Of a stretch of DNA of 35,539 nucleotides, positions 1-8,942 are shown one piece after another. Position 1 is the first letter of the stretch; each line of letters begins with the position of its first letter. Location: assembly GCA_013792135.1 (NCBI GenBank), contig VMSP01000128.1, positions 1-35,539 of the forward strand, given 5' to 3'. The position numbers and the translations under genes were made by a program. Under the pieces are notes generated by a model, which did no database searches, was not told the DNA's origin, and saw only the letters and a program-made list of their open reading frames with translations. Source of the DNA: Desulfocapsa sp. Its GTDB lineage: Bacteria; Desulfobacterota; Desulfobulbia; Desulfobulbales; Desulfocapsaceae.

Positions 1-87
1 GCAAATGTGAGCAAGTGGAGCCCGAGCGGCGCCCTTAATGTCACCAAGGTTCGACTGGCTTATTACTACAACGGCTTTGACGCATAG
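1..87 (+). CDS. C-terminal end of an unidentified protein, cut by the window edge
   Basis: Frame 1 is open from the first base to a TAG at 85-87 and gives 28 residues ending in LAYYYNGFDA. The gene begins outside the window. The tail is polar with an aromatic stretch, and I recognise no family. It lies next to another coding remnant and a broken insertion sequence, so it may itself be the end of a disrupted gene. Whether it is coding at all is a modest inference from the open frame alone. Confidence 0.3.
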   Translation, partial: ANVSKWSPSGALNVTKVRLAYYYNGFDA

Positions 88-127
88 AAATGTAATCGGG
101 AGGGCTTTTCCTCAGGTCTCCTATTGA

Positions 128-367
128 CAACGCTACCAAAAGATTATTACCCTTTATCCTGATATCGGCACATGTGGTATCGATATCGCTGTTGAGTATG
201 ATTCAAAAAAGAAGATATGGTTGGTTGATCTGAAAAAGGGCACACACGAACTCAAACATCATTTAGAAATACCGGATGCCGATGCCTGTATGGAAAACAA
301 GCAATGTGTTTCTCTGGGCCTGGAGATTGATCAGCTCAAGAAGAATATCGATGGGCAGCAGTATTAG
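128..367 (+). pseudogene. Coding remnant, unidentified
   Basis: An open frame runs from just after a TGA (125-127) to the TAG at 365-367, about 79 codons. It has protein-like composition: TLYPDIGTCGIDIAVEY near its start, then alternating charged and hydrophobic residues with several Cys. There is no ATG or well-placed ribosome-binding site; the only early start codon is a TTG near 220. It ends about 20 bases before the truncated end of the IS1182-family fragment. I read it as the 3' part of a gene that lost its start. No family is recognised. Confidence 0.35.
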
Positions 368-383
368 ACATAATGGCTGTCAG

Positions 384-656
384 TTAAAAGGCCACGCAAT
401 CATAGGTTGCCTGCTCGATTTTGCTGCTGGGAAAAACTCCGGTAGCATAGCCATAGAACAATAATGATAAAAGGATTTCAGGATGATATGCTTTAAATCC
501 CTTTCCTTCATAGGTTTCTGCAAGAGGCTGCAAATTAAGCTGTGATACTATATCGACAACAAATCTGGCCAGATGCTCTTCCGGGAGCCAATCCTGAATC
601 GATGGAGGGAAGAGGAGCTGTTGATCTTTGTTTGTAGGGATGAATTTTGGAGTCAT
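384..656 (-). pseudogene. IS1182-family transposase, N-terminal fragment
   Basis: About 90 residues starting MTPKFIPTNKDQQ, with the family's N-terminal landmarks FPPSIQDWLPEEHLARF, YHPEILLSLLFYGYATG and KIEQATYD. It aligns through its whole length with the start of the transposase at 29933 (for example MTQKFIHTNRDQQ), with scattered substitutions, so the two are diverged relatives and not a recent duplication. I prefer the ATG at 654-656 over an in-frame upstream start at 722, because it matches the start of the second copy. Translation ends at a chance TAA right after the truncation point, and the catalytic DDE domain is absent. Confidence 0.85.
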
Positions 657-811
657 GTTTATCTCTCTATGTAGTTTACTGAAATTACATGGCAATCTCT
701 CATAGAGATCTGAAACTATCAAACATTATATTGTAAAATCAACATGATACCATGATGTTGTATACTGCAGTAATTTAAAGTCGGTATATGGATCATAATC
801 CGACAGACTCG
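384..811 (-). mobile_element. IS1182-family insertion sequence, 5' fragment
   Basis: This fragment keeps one terminus and the first third of the transposase. The outer end at 795-810 reads, on the minus strand, GAGTCTGTCGGATTAT, which matches the left end of the larger element at 29781 (AGGAGTCTGTCGGGTTTA). The distance from the terminus to the transposase start is about 155 bases in both copies. Internally the copy stops abruptly at 386/387, inside the transposase gene. The rest of the element and its second terminus are missing, so it cannot move by itself. Confidence 0.8.
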
Positions 812-848
812 TAGGTGACTTCCAGAGCTGCTGAGAAATCGAAGTTGT

Positions 849-1046
849 GATCTTCTTAGGTCATTGCAGACTTGCGAGTTAGTCGGGCTGGATAAGGTCC
901 CGAAAGTCGAACCGAACCTAGGGGATTGGGACTATGGCGATTACGAAGGAAAGCGATCTGTGGAAATCCGCAAGGAACGACTGGACTGGAATGTTTTTCG
1001 GGACGGTTGTCCCCACGGTGAAATGCCCTCACGAGTTTCCGATCAG
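849..1046 (+). pseudogene. Histidine phosphatase (phosphoglycerate-mutase-like) fragment
   Basis: The frame reads SLQTCELVGLD, then LGDWDYGDYEGKRSVEIRKE and FRDGCPHGEMPSRVSD. This is the middle of the histidine-phosphatase superfamily type whose usual landmarks are the ETCELAGL, EWDYGDYEG and FRDGCPGGE motifs. The N-terminal RHG motif and the C-terminal second catalytic histidine are both missing. Past about 1040 the frame loses similarity, and a different frame carries an MgtA fragment. It is therefore an internal piece of a sugar-phosphate-type phosphatase gene, left at the border of the carbon-metabolism island where such a phosphatase would fit. Confidence 0.7.
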
Positions 1047-1197
1047 CTCGATCTTCAATTACCTGACCTTCTTCATGATGCTGTACCTATTCGACTGCTG
1101 GCACAATCCGGCCCTGTTCCACACCGGCTGGTTCGTGGAGTCGCTCTTCACCCAGACGTTGATCATCCATGTCATCCACACCAACAAGATCCCTTTT
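1033..1197 (+). pseudogene. Magnesium-translocating P-type ATPase (MgtA-type) C-terminal fragment
   Basis: About 55 residues in the frame offset from the phosphatase remnant: FPISSIFNYLTFFMML, then CWHNPALFHTGWFVESL, then TQTLIIHVIHTNKIPF. This is the characteristic last transmembrane region of MgtA/MgtB ATPases, whose family signature is GWFVESLxTQxLIIHxIRTxKIPF. The phosphorylation, nucleotide-binding and earlier membrane parts are absent. The frame then runs into unrelated residues and stops at 1251. The junction with the phosphatase fragment lies inside a roughly 15-base stretch around 1031-1046, as expected for a deletion or illegitimate fusion. Confidence 0.8.
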
Positions 1198-1266
1198 TGG
1201 TGGCGGGACGTTCCCTGTCCTACGTCGGTGTCCGATGCACCCAGCCGTTGAAGGAAGACTGACCAA

Positions 1267-1306
1267 TGCCACCAATACTTCCTGTTGAACGCCAGTTCAG
1301 GTGGCA
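1267..1306 (+). promoter_or_regulatory. Hairpin upstream of the HAD-ackA-ATPase-xfp operon
   Basis: TGCCACC at 1267-1273 pairs perfectly with GGTGGCA at 1300-1306. A second arm pair, TGAAC and GTTCA with a 4-base loop, stacks directly inside the 3' side. The structure ends about 10 bases before the ribosome-binding site (GAAGGAG, 1317-1323) of the first operon gene. It could be an operator, a leader hairpin or the old terminator of the decayed upstream gene. No promoter could be assigned with confidence. Confidence 0.35.
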
Positions 1307-1328
1307 CAATTGTGCTGAAGGAGTCTGA

Positions 1329-1976
1329 ATGGAAAAGAGCAGTTCAATAAGTACCTTGTTTGTCGATATCGGCGGCGTCCTGCTCACCAACGGATGGGGC
1401 CACGAGTACCGCAAGCTGGCAGCCGAGGCATTTTCCCTGGATCCGGAAGAGATGGAGGCCCGGCACCACCTGCTCTTCGAAACCTATGAGTTGGGCAAGT
1501 TCACCATTGAGGAATACTTGAGCCGGGTGGTTTTCTATGAAGAGCGGTCGTTTACTCCGGCTCAGTTCCAGCGCTTCATGTTTGCGCAATCGAAACCCTA
1601 CCCCGAGATGATCGAGCTGGTCCGTAGGCTCAAGGTCCGGTACGGGCTGAAGATCGTTGTGGTCAGCAACGAAGCACGCGAACTGAATGCGTACCGAATT
1701 CGCGAGTTCAAGCTGGACGGGTTTGTGGATTCTTTTGTTTCCTCCTGCTTCGTCCATGTCCGCAAGCCTGACGCGGATATCTTTCGGCTGGCGCTGGACA
1801 TTGCCCAGACACCGGCCCGGCAGGTTGTCTATATCGAAAACACCCCAATGTTTGTCCAGATTGCCGAAGATTTGGGGATTCGCAGCATTCTGCACACGGA
1901 TTACCGGTCCACATGCGCAAAACTGGCTGCATTCGGATTGGAAGATGACGAAGGAGTTATTCATGAAACCGGCTGA
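1329..1976 (+). CDS. HAD-superfamily hydrolase (subfamily IA), first gene of the acetate kinase/phosphoketolase operon
   Basis: 215 residues, start supported by GAAGGAG five bases upstream. The HAD order is visible: motif I FVDIGGVLL (nucleophile D13), a helical cap, motif II VVVSNEA (S113), motif III VRKPDADIF (K146) and motif IV VYIENTPMF (E170, N171). Two positions deviate from the textbook phosphatase: motif I has Gly where the second Asp usually sits (also seen in YihX-like members), and motif IV has E-N in place of D-D. Most relatives dephosphorylate small sugar or nucleotide phosphates; the substrate cannot be read here. Its 3' end overlaps the ackA start by 14 bp, so the two are probably co-translated. 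A role in trimming pentose or hexose phosphates feeding phosphoketolase is inference from context. Confidence 0.85.
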   Translation: MEKSSSISTLFVDIGGVLLTNGWGHEYRKLAAEAFSLDPEEMEARHHLLFETYELGKFTIEEYLSRVVFYEERSFTPAQFQRFMFAQSKPYPEMIELVRRLKVRYGLKIVVVSNEARELNAYRIREFKLDGFVDSFVSSCFVHVRKPDADIFRLALDIAQTPARQVVYIENTPMFVQIAEDLGIRSILHTDYRSTCAKLAAFGLEDDEGVIHETG

Positions 1977-3210
1977 CAATCGTATTTTGACGATCAATGG
2001 CGGATCATCGAGCATCAAGTTCGCGCTGTTTGCGGCTGATGATTCGCTCCGACGGATTCTGGCGGGCAGCATTGAGCGGATTGGATCGTCGGAGGCCGTC
2101 ATGCAGGTGAAGGGCCAGGACCCGGCGGACAACTTTTCACGGTCAGTGCCGGCGCCGGATCACACGGCGGCGGTGGCCATTCTCATGGATTGGATCGAGG
2201 AACATCTCGGGCAAGAGGCATTGACTGCGGTGGGGCATCGAGTGGTGCATGGCGGGCCGAAGTATAGCGAGCCCCAGCGGATCACTGCGGAAATGGTTGA
2301 GGAGCTGCACCGGCTCAGCCCCTTCGATCCTGAGCATCTTCCCGAGGAGATCCTGTTGACCGAGGCGTTTCATCGCCGCTTTCCCGACCTGCCCCAGGTG
2401 GCGTGTTTCGATACGGCTTTTCACCACGACCTACCGCGCGTGGCCAGATTGTTGCCGATCCCCCGTCGCTATGAGGCGCAGGGGGTGCGGCGATACGGGT
2501 TTCACGGCTTGTCGTATGCATTTCTCATGGGAGAACTGGCCCGTCTGGCCGGAACGGAAGCGGCACAAGGCCGGGTCATCCTCGCCCACCTTGGCAATGG
2601 CGCCAGCCTGGCGGCGGTGCGTGACGGCAAATCGGTGGACACCAGCATGGGTTTTACCCCGACAGCCGGAGTGCCGATGAGCACCCGTTCAGGCGATCTT
2701 GATCCGGGACTGCTCTGGTATCTGGCGTGCACCGAGGGACTTGATGCCAAAAGATTCAATGAGATGGTCAACCACGAATCCGGGCTGCTCGGCGTGTCGG
2801 AGACCAGCTCCGATCTGCGTGATCTGCTCGAGCGTGAAACACAGGACGTGCGGGCGGCTGAGGCCGTGGCTCTGTTCTGCTACCAGGTCAAGAAATGGAT
2901 CGGCGCATACTCGGCGGCGCTCGGGGGAGTGGACACCCTGGTGTTTGCGGGCGGCATCGGAGAAAACGCGTCTGTAGTCCGTGCCAGGATATGCGAAGGG
3001 CTGGAATTTCTGGGAATTGAACTTGCAGAAAAGCGCAATGCGGAGAGTGCGGGGGTGATTTCCGCGGCGGCCAGCCGGGTGACGGTTCGCGTTATTCACA
3101 CAGACGAAGAACTGATGATAGCCCGCTCGGTGTGGCGTTTAGAAAAAATAGCACTTGAGAGGAAGGCCCCGCCAAGGGCGGGACAAGCTCTTGAAGGAGT
3201 CATCATATGA
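1963..3210 (+). CDS. ackA: Acetate kinase (acetate/propionate kinase family)
   Basis: 415 residues; cytoplasmic enzyme interconverting acetyl-phosphate plus ADP with acetate plus ATP. Family landmarks: INGGSSSIKF (N12), GHRVVHGG (R93), CFDTAFHH (D150), RYGFHGLSY (H182), TSMGFTPTAGVPMSTRSGD (R242), FAGGIGEN, and a C-terminal HTDEELMIAR carrying the metal-site Glu. The ATG at 1963, with AAGGAG about 8 bases before it, aligns the protein with family N-termini; an open frame further upstream is only the HAD gene in another frame. In place of the common PLAPLHNP segment it has SPFDPEHLPEE, a variant I associate with ackA genes linked to phosphoketolase. Its last codons overlap the ATPase start as ATGA. 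Paired with Xfp it would harvest ATP from acetyl-phosphate. Confidence 0.96.
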   Translation: MKPADNRILTINGGSSSIKFALFAADDSLRRILAGSIERIGSSEAVMQVKGQDPADNFSRSVPAPDHTAAVAILMDWIEEHLGQEALTAVGHRVVHGGPKYSEPQRITAEMVEELHRLSPFDPEHLPEEILLTEAFHRRFPDLPQVACFDTAFHHDLPRVARLLPIPRRYEAQGVRRYGFHGLSYAFLMGELARLAGTEAAQGRVILAHLGNGASLAAVRDGKSVDTSMGFTPTAGVPMSTRSGDLDPGLLWYLACTEGLDAKRFNEMVNHESGLLGVSETSSDLRDLLERETQDVRAAEAVALFCYQVKKWIGAYSAALGGVDTLVFAGGIGENASVVRARICEGLEFLGIELAEKRNAESAGVISAAASRVTVRVIHTDEELMIARSVWRLEKIALERKAPPRAGQALEGVII

Positions 3211-5951
3211 CCACGGCATCCGAACAACAAAAAAGCAAAGCCTGGTATAACCAGTCTGCCGAGGAGGTGCTGTCCCAGGTCGGTTCTTCGGCAACCGGAC
3301 TGTCTACGCAGGAAGCAGCACAACGCCTCGCGGCTGACGGCCCGAACGAGCTGAAAGAAGGCAAGCGCATTAGTCCGTTACAGATTTTTCTCAGCCAGTT
3401 CAAGAGCCTCCTCGTCTGGATTCTCATCGCGGCCGGTGTCATCTCCGGCGTGCTGGGTGAAATGGTGGATGCCATCGCCATCCTCGCCATCGTCGTTCTC
3501 AACGCCGTCATTGGCTTCTACCAGGAATTCAAGGCCGAGAAGTCCATCGCGGCGCTCAAGAAGCTGACCGCGCCCGAGGCCAGGGTGCTGCGCGACGGGC
3601 AGGTCACTTCGATTCCTGCCTCGGGCATCGTTGTCGGTGATATCCTGGCGCTGGAAGCCGGAGACCTGGTCGCGGCTGATGCCCGGTTGCTGGAAGAGGC
3701 CTCGCTCAGGTGCATCGAGTCCGCGCTGACCGGTGAATCGACGGCGGAGACGAAGCAACCTGCGACTTTGGAACAGGGCGACGTCGCACTCGGCGACCGC
3801 GAGAACATAGTGTTTATGGGCACCAGCGTTGCGGCCGGCACGGCACAGGCCGTGGTCGTGGCTACGGCGATGAACACGGAGTTGGGCCGCATCGCCGGTC
3901 TGATTGCAGAGGCGGGTGCAGAGGAGGGGACTCCGCTGCAGCGCAAGCTCGACTCCTTCGGGCACATCCTGGTCTGGGCGGCACTGGGCATCGTCGTGCT
4001 GCTGTTCGGACTGGGGCTGCTGCGTGGCATAGAGCCCCTGGAGTTGTTCATGACTTCGGTGAGTCTCGCCGTGGCGGCCGTGCCGGAAGGGCTTCCCGCG
4101 GTCGTCACGGTTGCCCTCGCCCTCGGAGTGCTGCGCATGTCCCGGCGTGGGGCGCTCGTGCGCAAACTGCCGGCAGTCGAGACGCTCGGTTCGACCAGCG
4201 TCATCTGCACTGACAAGACCGGCACCTTGACCGTCGGCAAAATGACCGTGCGCGCACTCTATGTCGCAGGCCGGAGTTACGAAGTTACGGGCGAAGGCTA
4301 CGGGCCGGAGGGCGAGGTGCGCTTCGAGGGCAAGAAGACGGAAGCGCAGCACGCGGCGTCGTTGCTCGACCTCGCGACCATCCTCCTCGGTTGCAACAAC
4401 GCCCATTTAGTCCAGGAAGAGGGGACATGGAAGGTCATCGGCGACCCCACCGAAGGCGCGTTGCTCGCTGTTGGTCTCAAGGCCGGCGGAGACCAGGAGC
4501 ACATCGAGAAGGAGCTGCCGAAAGAGCAGGAGATACCTTTTGACTCCGACCGGAAACGTAGTACGGTGATTCGCAGGATGCCGGACGGGAAGTTGCGCGC
4601 CTTGATCAACGGTGCGCCCGACGTGCTGTTGGAGCGCTGCACAAACCTCTATACCAGCAACGGGGTTCGCCCCATGACGGATGAGGATCGTCAGAACATA
4701 GTGGCGCAAAACACTGCGATGGCGAAGCAAGCCCTGCGCGTGCTCGGTTCGGCCTGGCGCGACCTGGACAAGGCGTCGTCCGCCGATCTCACCGCTGAGG
4801 CCGTGGAACATGATCTTGTGTTCGTCGGTTTGACTGGGATGTACGACCCGCCGCGACCCGAGGCAAAAGACGCCATCGTCAAGTGTCGCGCTGCCGGCAT
4901 CCGCGTGGTGATGATTACCGGTGATCATCCGCACACCGCAACGGCCATTGCGCGGGAAATCGGTATCGCTGCCGACGACGACATGGCCATCGCCGGTGTC
5001 GAGCTGGACAAGATATCCGATGATGAACTGCTTAGGCGTGCACTCAAGATTGGTGTTTACGCCCGCGTCACTGCCGAACACAAGCTACGCATCATCCGTG
5101 CCTTGAAAGCCAACGGAGCTGTCGTCGCCATGACCGGCGATGGCGTCAACGATGCCCCGGCCATCAAGGGCGCCGACATCGGCATCGCCATGGGAAAAAC
5201 GGGAACGGAAGTCACCAAGCAGGCGGCGGACATGATCATCACCGATGACAACTTCGCCACCATCGTCGCCGCAGTGGAAGAGGGGAGGGGCATTTATGAC
5301 AATATCCGCAAAACTCTCCAATACCTGCTGGCGGGTAATACTGGTGAACTCCTGCTCATGACCGTCTGTGTGGTCGTGGGTATGCCGGCACCACTGCTGC
5401 CGATTCACCTGCTCTGGATTAATCTCGTCACCGACGGTCTGCCCGCGCTCTGCCTCGCCACCGACCCCATCGACCCCGACGTGATGAAACGGCAACCGCG
5501 CAGCCGCTCTGAGCTCATTACCAACCGCAGTTTTCTCCGCACCATGGTCTTCACCGGCTTTCTCACGGCGGGCGTCGCCTTCGCGGTTTACTTTTTTATG
5601 TTGAAGGCAGGGAACACGGAAACGGCCCGCACGTATGCCTTCACCGTTCTGGTATTTGCTGAACTTCTGCGCTCTTTCGGCGCCCGTAGCGAGACTAAGC
5701 CCATCTGGCGTATCTCCCTTTTTACGAACATTAATCTTGTTATCGTGGTTGCCATTTCTTTCGGCCTCCAGGTGTGGAGCCAACACAATGCGACTCTGGG
5801 GCGTTTCCTCAGGACGTCGACCATGTCGTTCACCGATTGTCTCCTGCTTCTCGCCGTGGGCGCTATCCCGCTGTTGATTCTGGAGATGGTGAAGGTGGTG
5901 CGCGGCAGGGATGGCGGCAAAACGATACCCTTATCAAGAGGTGAAACATGA
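3207..5951 (+). CDS. P2A-type (SERCA-like) Ca2+-transporting ATPase
   Basis: 914 residues, full length for a P2 pump. Phosphorylation motif CTDKTGTLT (D336), TGES actuator loop, hinge [10 protein letters not shown] and ten predicted membrane segments. The SERCA Ca2+ ligands can be matched: M4 PEGLP (E294), M5 GNTGE (N711, E714), M6 NLVTDG (N739, T742, D743) and an M8 glutamate in FAELL (E819). Both Ca2+ sites of SERCA are therefore probably present, which argues for Ca2+ export from the cytoplasm; Mn2+ or other cations remain possible. The start overlaps the ackA stop (ATGA, GAAGGAG upstream) and the end overlaps the xfp start (ATGA), so it is embedded translationally between two acetyl-phosphate enzymes. 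It was not formed from the MgtA fragment at 1033, which is a different subfamily. Confidence 0.9.
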   Translation: MTTASEQQKSKAWYNQSAEEVLSQVGSSATGLSTQEAAQRLAADGPNELKEGKRISPLQIFLSQFKSLLVWILIAAGVISGVLGEMVDAIAILAIVVLNAVIGFYQEFKAEKSIAALKKLTAPEARVLRDGQVTSIPASGIVVGDILALEAGDLVAADARLLEEASLRCIESALTGESTAETKQPATLEQGDVALGDRENIVFMGTSVAAGTAQAVVVATAMNTELGRIAGLIAEAGAEEGTPLQRKLDSFGHILVWAALGIVVLLFGLGLLRGIEPLELFMTSVSLAVAAVPEGLPAVVTVALALGVLRMSRRGALVRKLPAVETLGSTSVICTDKTGTLTVGKMTVRALYVAGRSYEVTGEGYGPEGEVRFEGKKTEAQHAASLLDLATILLGCNNAHLVQEEGTWKVIGDPTEGALLAVGLKAGGDQEHIEKELPKEQEIPFDSDRKRSTVIRRMPDGKLRALINGAPDVLLERCTNLYTSNGVRPMTDEDRQNIVAQNTAMAKQALRVLGSAWRDLDKASSADLTAEAVEHDLVFVGLTGMYDPPRPEAKDAIVKCRAAGIRVVMITGDHPHTATAIAREIGIAADDDMAIAGVELDKISDDELLRRALKIGVYARVTAEHKLRIIRALKANGAVVAMTGDGVNDAPAIKGADIGIAMGKTGTEVTKQAADMIITDDNFATIVAAVEEGRGIYDNIRKTLQYLLAGNTGELLLMTVCVVVGMPAPLLPIHLLWINLVTDGLPALCLATDPIDPDVMKRQPRSRSELITNRSFLRTMVFTGFLTAGVAFAVYFFMLKAGNTETARTYAFTVLVFAELLRSFGARSETKPIWRISLFTNINLVIVVAISFGLQVWSQHNATLGRFLRTSTMSFTDCLLLLAVGAIPLLILEMVKVVRGRDGGKTIPLSRGET

Positions 5952-8335
5952 AAACAGAGACAACGATATTCACTCCGGAACTGCTCCACAAGATGGATGC
6001 CTACTGGCGCGCCGCCAATTATCTGTCGGTCGGCCAGATTTACCTCTACGACAATCCTTTGCTTCGGGAGCCTCTGCAACTGTCACACGTGAAGCCGACC
6101 CTGCTCGGCCACTGGGGCACGACGCCGGGCCAGAACTTTATCTATGTGCATCTGAACCGGGTCATCAACAAGTATGACCTGGATATGATATACATCTCCG
6201 GCCCCGGCCACGGCGGGCAGGCGCTGGTCGGTAACACCTATCTTGAAGGCACCTACAGCGAGATTTATCCGGACATCAGCCAGGATGAGGCTGGTCTGAA
6301 AAAACTGTTCACCCAGTTCTCCTTTCCCGGCGGCATTCCCAGCCATGTCTCCCCGGAGTGTCCGGGGTCGATTCATGAGGGGGGTGAGCTGGGTTATTCA
6401 CTGAGTCATGCCTTCGGGGCCGTGTTCGATAACCCGGAACTGGTTGTCGCCTGCGTTATCGGTGACGGTGAAGCGGAAACAGGACCCTTGGCCACGGCAT
6501 GGCATTCCAATAAATTTCTCAATCCGATTACTGACGGCGCCGTGCTGCCTATCCTGCATCTCAACGGCTATAAGATAGCCAATCCAACTGTGCTGGCCCG
6601 TATCAGCCATGAGGAATTGGACCAGCTGCTCCGCGGCTATGGCTGGACGCCGTATTTTGTGGAAGGGGATGAGCCGGAAAAGATGCATCGACTCATGGCC
6701 GCTGCGCTGGAGACGGCCATTGTCGAGATCCGGCAGATTCAGGGCAATGCCCGGGACCACAACGACGCCACTCGGCCGCGCTGGCCGATGATCGTCCTCA
6801 ATTCACCCAAGGGCTGGACAGGCCCGGAAGTGGTCGATGGTCTGCAGATTGAGGGCACCTTTCGAGCGCATCAGGTGCCGATCCTGGTGGGTTCGGGCCA
6901 TCCCGATCATCTGGAGCAGCTTGAGAACTGGATGAAGAGTTATAGGCCGGAAGAACTGTTCGATGCAAATGGCCGACTGATACCGGAATTGGCTGAGCTG
7001 GCACCCAAGGGTGACCGGCGGATGGGCGCCAATCCGCACGCCAATGGCGGGATGTTGCTGCGCGACCTGATTATGCCCGACTTTCGGAACTATGCGGTGA
7101 ATACACAAACACCAGGATCAGTTGAGGCCGCCGACACCCATGTGCTGGGAGAGTTTCTGCGCGATGTGATCAGGCTCAATCGGGAACAGCGGAATTTCCG
7201 GATCTTCGGTCCCGATGAGACGCTTTCCAACCGCCTGAATGCTGTTTTTGAGGTGACCAACCGGCAGTGGGAAGCCCAAACCCAGGAGAACGATGAGTTT
7301 CTTGCCGCAGATGGCCGGGTCATGGAGATGCTGAGCGAGCACCAGTGTGAAGGTTGGCTCGAGGGATATCTCCTCACTGGCCGGCACGGGCTGTTCAACT
7401 GCTACGAGGCATTTATTCACATAATCGATTCCATGTTCAACCAGCATGCCAAGTGGCTGAAAGTCACTGCCGGGTTGCCGTGGCGGCGGGAAATCGCCTC
7501 GCTCAATTATCTGCTCGCCTCCCATGTCTGGCAACAGGCGCATAACGGTTTTACCCATCAGGACCCGGGTTTCATTGATCATGTCGTCAATAAGAAGTCT
7601 TCCATTGTGCGCGTCTACCTGCCACCCGATTCCAACTGCCTGTTGTCGGTCTGGGACCATTGTCTGAGGAGTCGTGATTACGTTAATGTGGTGATCGCCG
7701 GCAAGTACCAGTCGCCGCAGTGGTTGACTATGGATGCGGCGATAGCGCATTGCACGCAGGGGATCGGCGTCTGGCACTGGGCCGGCAGCGACCTGGGGAC
7801 AGAACCGGATGTGGTGATGGCCTGCTGCGGCGACGTGCCTACGCTCGAAACCCTGGCCGCCGTTTCCATTCTCCGTAAATATCTGCCTAATCTGAAAATC
7901 CGGGTGATCAATGTCGTCGATCTGATGAAGCTGCAGCCGCCCATCGAACATCCGCACGGCCTGACTGATGAAGACTTTGATGCGCTTTTCACCAAAGACA
8001 AGCCGATTGTCTTTGCGTTCCATGGCTACCCCTGGTTGATTCATCGCTTAACGTACCGCCGTACCAACCATGAAAACATGCATGTCCGGGGCTATAAGGA
8101 AGAGGGCACCATCACGACGACCTTTGATATGACGGTCTTAAACGATCTGGACCGCTTCCACTTGGTGCTGGATGTGCTCCATCGCCTGCCGCATGCGGGT
8201 GCCGGAGCCTCGCTGAAACTGATTATAGAGAATAAGCTCGTTGCCCATAAGCAGTATATCAATAAATACGGTCAGGACATGCCGGAGATCCTGAACTGGA
8301 AGTGGGACCTGGCCGAGGCGAGCAAACCGGAGTGA
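5948..8335 (+). CDS. xfp: Phosphoketolase (xylulose-5-P / fructose-6-P)
   Basis: 795 residues, typical for the family. Thiamine-diphosphate enzyme splitting xylulose 5-phosphate (often also fructose 6-phosphate) with phosphate into acetyl-phosphate plus glyceraldehyde 3-phosphate (or erythrose 4-phosphate). Landmarks: [19 protein letters not shown], the segment [20 protein letters not shown] (residues 132-151), the cofactor motif GDGEAETGP (172-180), [15 protein letters not shown] and YFVEGDEPE; the C-terminus has [20 protein letters not shown] precedes the ATG, which overlaps the ATPase stop by 4 bp. Product acetyl-phosphate is the substrate of AckA encoded upstream. Transketolase and 6-phosphogluconate dehydrogenase downstream supply pentose phosphates. 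Whether it prefers X5P or F6P cannot be decided from sequence alone. Confidence 0.96.
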   Translation: MKTETTIFTPELLHKMDAYWRAANYLSVGQIYLYDNPLLREPLQLSHVKPTLLGHWGTTPGQNFIYVHLNRVINKYDLDMIYISGPGHGGQALVGNTYLEGTYSEIYPDISQDEAGLKKLFTQFSFPGGIPSHVSPECPGSIHEGGELGYSLSHAFGAVFDNPELVVACVIGDGEAETGPLATAWHSNKFLNPITDGAVLPILHLNGYKIANPTVLARISHEELDQLLRGYGWTPYFVEGDEPEKMHRLMAAALETAIVEIRQIQGNARDHNDATRPRWPMIVLNSPKGWTGPEVVDGLQIEGTFRAHQVPILVGSGHPDHLEQLENWMKSYRPEELFDANGRLIPELAELAPKGDRRMGANPHANGGMLLRDLIMPDFRNYAVNTQTPGSVEAADTHVLGEFLRDVIRLNREQRNFRIFGPDETLSNRLNAVFEVTNRQWEAQTQENDEFLAADGRVMEMLSEHQCEGWLEGYLLTGRHGLFNCYEAFIHIIDSMFNQHAKWLKVTAGLPWRREIASLNYLLASHVWQQAHNGFTHQDPGFIDHVVNKKSSIVRVYLPPDSNCLLSVWDHCLRSRDYVNVVIAGKYQSPQWLTMDAAIAHCTQGIGVWHWAGSDLGTEPDVVMACCGDVPTLETLAAVSILRKYLPNLKIRVINVVDLMKLQPPIEHPHGLTDEDFDALFTKDKPIVFAFHGYPWLIHRLTYRRTNHENMHVRGYKEEGTITTTFDMTVLNDLDRFHLVLDVLHRLPHAGAGASLKLIIENKLVAHKQYINKYGQDMPEILNWKWDLAEASKPE

Positions 8336-8487
8336 AATTGATCGGTCAGGAGATGAGCGTCAAAGTGTCTCGTGTTATGTAATCCCTATACATATTGAAA
8401 GAAGTAAAATGAGGCGGGTCAAGGTGATTGTCAGCCGCTTCTCTGTTTTCAAACCAGGGTGATAAACAGGAAAAAAAGGAGGATGAA

Positions 8488-8799
8488 ATGAAGAAACTCA
8501 TTATGTTGGGCATGGTAATGGTGATACTTGTCTCCCTTGGCGGATGTTTTCCTGGATATCCTGCGCATGACAGGGATGAAAATTATGATAGGGACGGAAG
8601 ATATGACAATGAGGGGATATATGACAGGGATGGAATATATATTAGAGACGGAAGATATGACAGGGGTGAGCGGTATGATCTAGACAGGGACGGAGGATAC
8701 GATGAGGATGAGCGGAATGATAATGATAGGGACGCAGAATACGATGAGGGTGAGCGGTATGATCATGACAGGGACGGAGAATACGAGGAAGGAAGATAA
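8488..8799 (+). CDS. Small lipoprotein with EF-hand-like acidic repeats
   Basis: 103 residues; the ATG at 8488 follows AAAGGAGG (an in-frame upstream extension lacks a ribosome site). Signal peptide with lipobox SLGGC (acylated C20). The rest is a two-tier repeat: five 6-residue units of YDRDGR type (33-62), then three 14-residue units starting at 64, 78 and 92. Each 14-residue unit carries an EF-hand-style loop DxDxDGxYDxxE; the first, [12 protein letters not shown], has acidic residues at loop positions 1, 3, 5, 9 and 12 and Gly at 6. The second has Ala at 6, and the third ends in Arg. Ca2+ binding is inferred from this spacing and from the linked Ca2+ ATPase; the units lack obvious flanking helices. 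It could alternatively be a simple low-complexity surface protein. No homologue is recognised. Confidence 0.75.
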   Translation: MKKLIMLGMVMVILVSLGGCFPGYPAHDRDENYDRDGRYDNEGIYDRDGIYIRDGRYDRGERYDLDRDGGYDEDERNDNDRDAEYDEGERYDHDRDGEYEEGR

Positions 8800-8837
8800 G
8801 CCCTGTACATCCTGGAAGCCAAAACCATGAGGTCGGA

Positions 8838-8898
8838 TTAGAGCATTGGCAGTACATTAACACGTACGATCAGGGCATGCCGGAAATTCGGAACTGCG
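8838..8898 (+). pseudogene. 3' fossil of a second phosphoketolase gene
   Basis: Translating from about 8841 gives [19 protein letters not shown]. It matches the C-terminal tail of the intact phosphoketolase, [18 protein letters not shown] (around 8250-8300). Over 45 aligned bases I count 10 differences, about half of them synonymous third-position changes, which points to divergence under coding constraint before decay. Upstream of it no further phosphoketolase sequence can be seen, only the lipoprotein gene. The frame happens to run on into transketolase, which explains a spurious longer start at 8877. Confidence 0.7.
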
Positions 8899-8942
8899 GC
8901 GCGCCGCGGCGAATACAAAAATGCGAAGGAAAGGAGATCAGT

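Noticed and set aside
384-722. Upstream start at 722 for the transposase fragment
   Set aside because: The second copy starts at the homologous internal ATG, and the extra residues have no counterpart.
1687-1962. N-terminal extension of acetate kinase by 92 residues
   Set aside because: It is the HAD hydrolase gene read in another frame; the ATG at 1963 has a ribosome site and matches the family start.
3378-4406. 342-residue minus-strand open frame inside the Ca2+ ATPase
   Set aside because: Shadow of a GC-rich gene; His/Arg-rich composition and no ribosome site.
8580-8790. Regular repeats that might be a CRISPR array
   Set aside because: Repeats are contiguous, 18-42 bases and in frame within a lipoprotein gene, with no unique spacers.
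8642-8863. Minus-strand repeat-rich open frame over the lipoprotein gene
   Set aside because: It is the antisense of the acidic repeats ([11 protein letters not shown]-like) and has no independent support.
8877-8942. Longer transketolase start
   Set aside because: The extra residues are the phosphoketolase fossil; ATG 8943 has AAGGAGA and gives the normal N-terminus.
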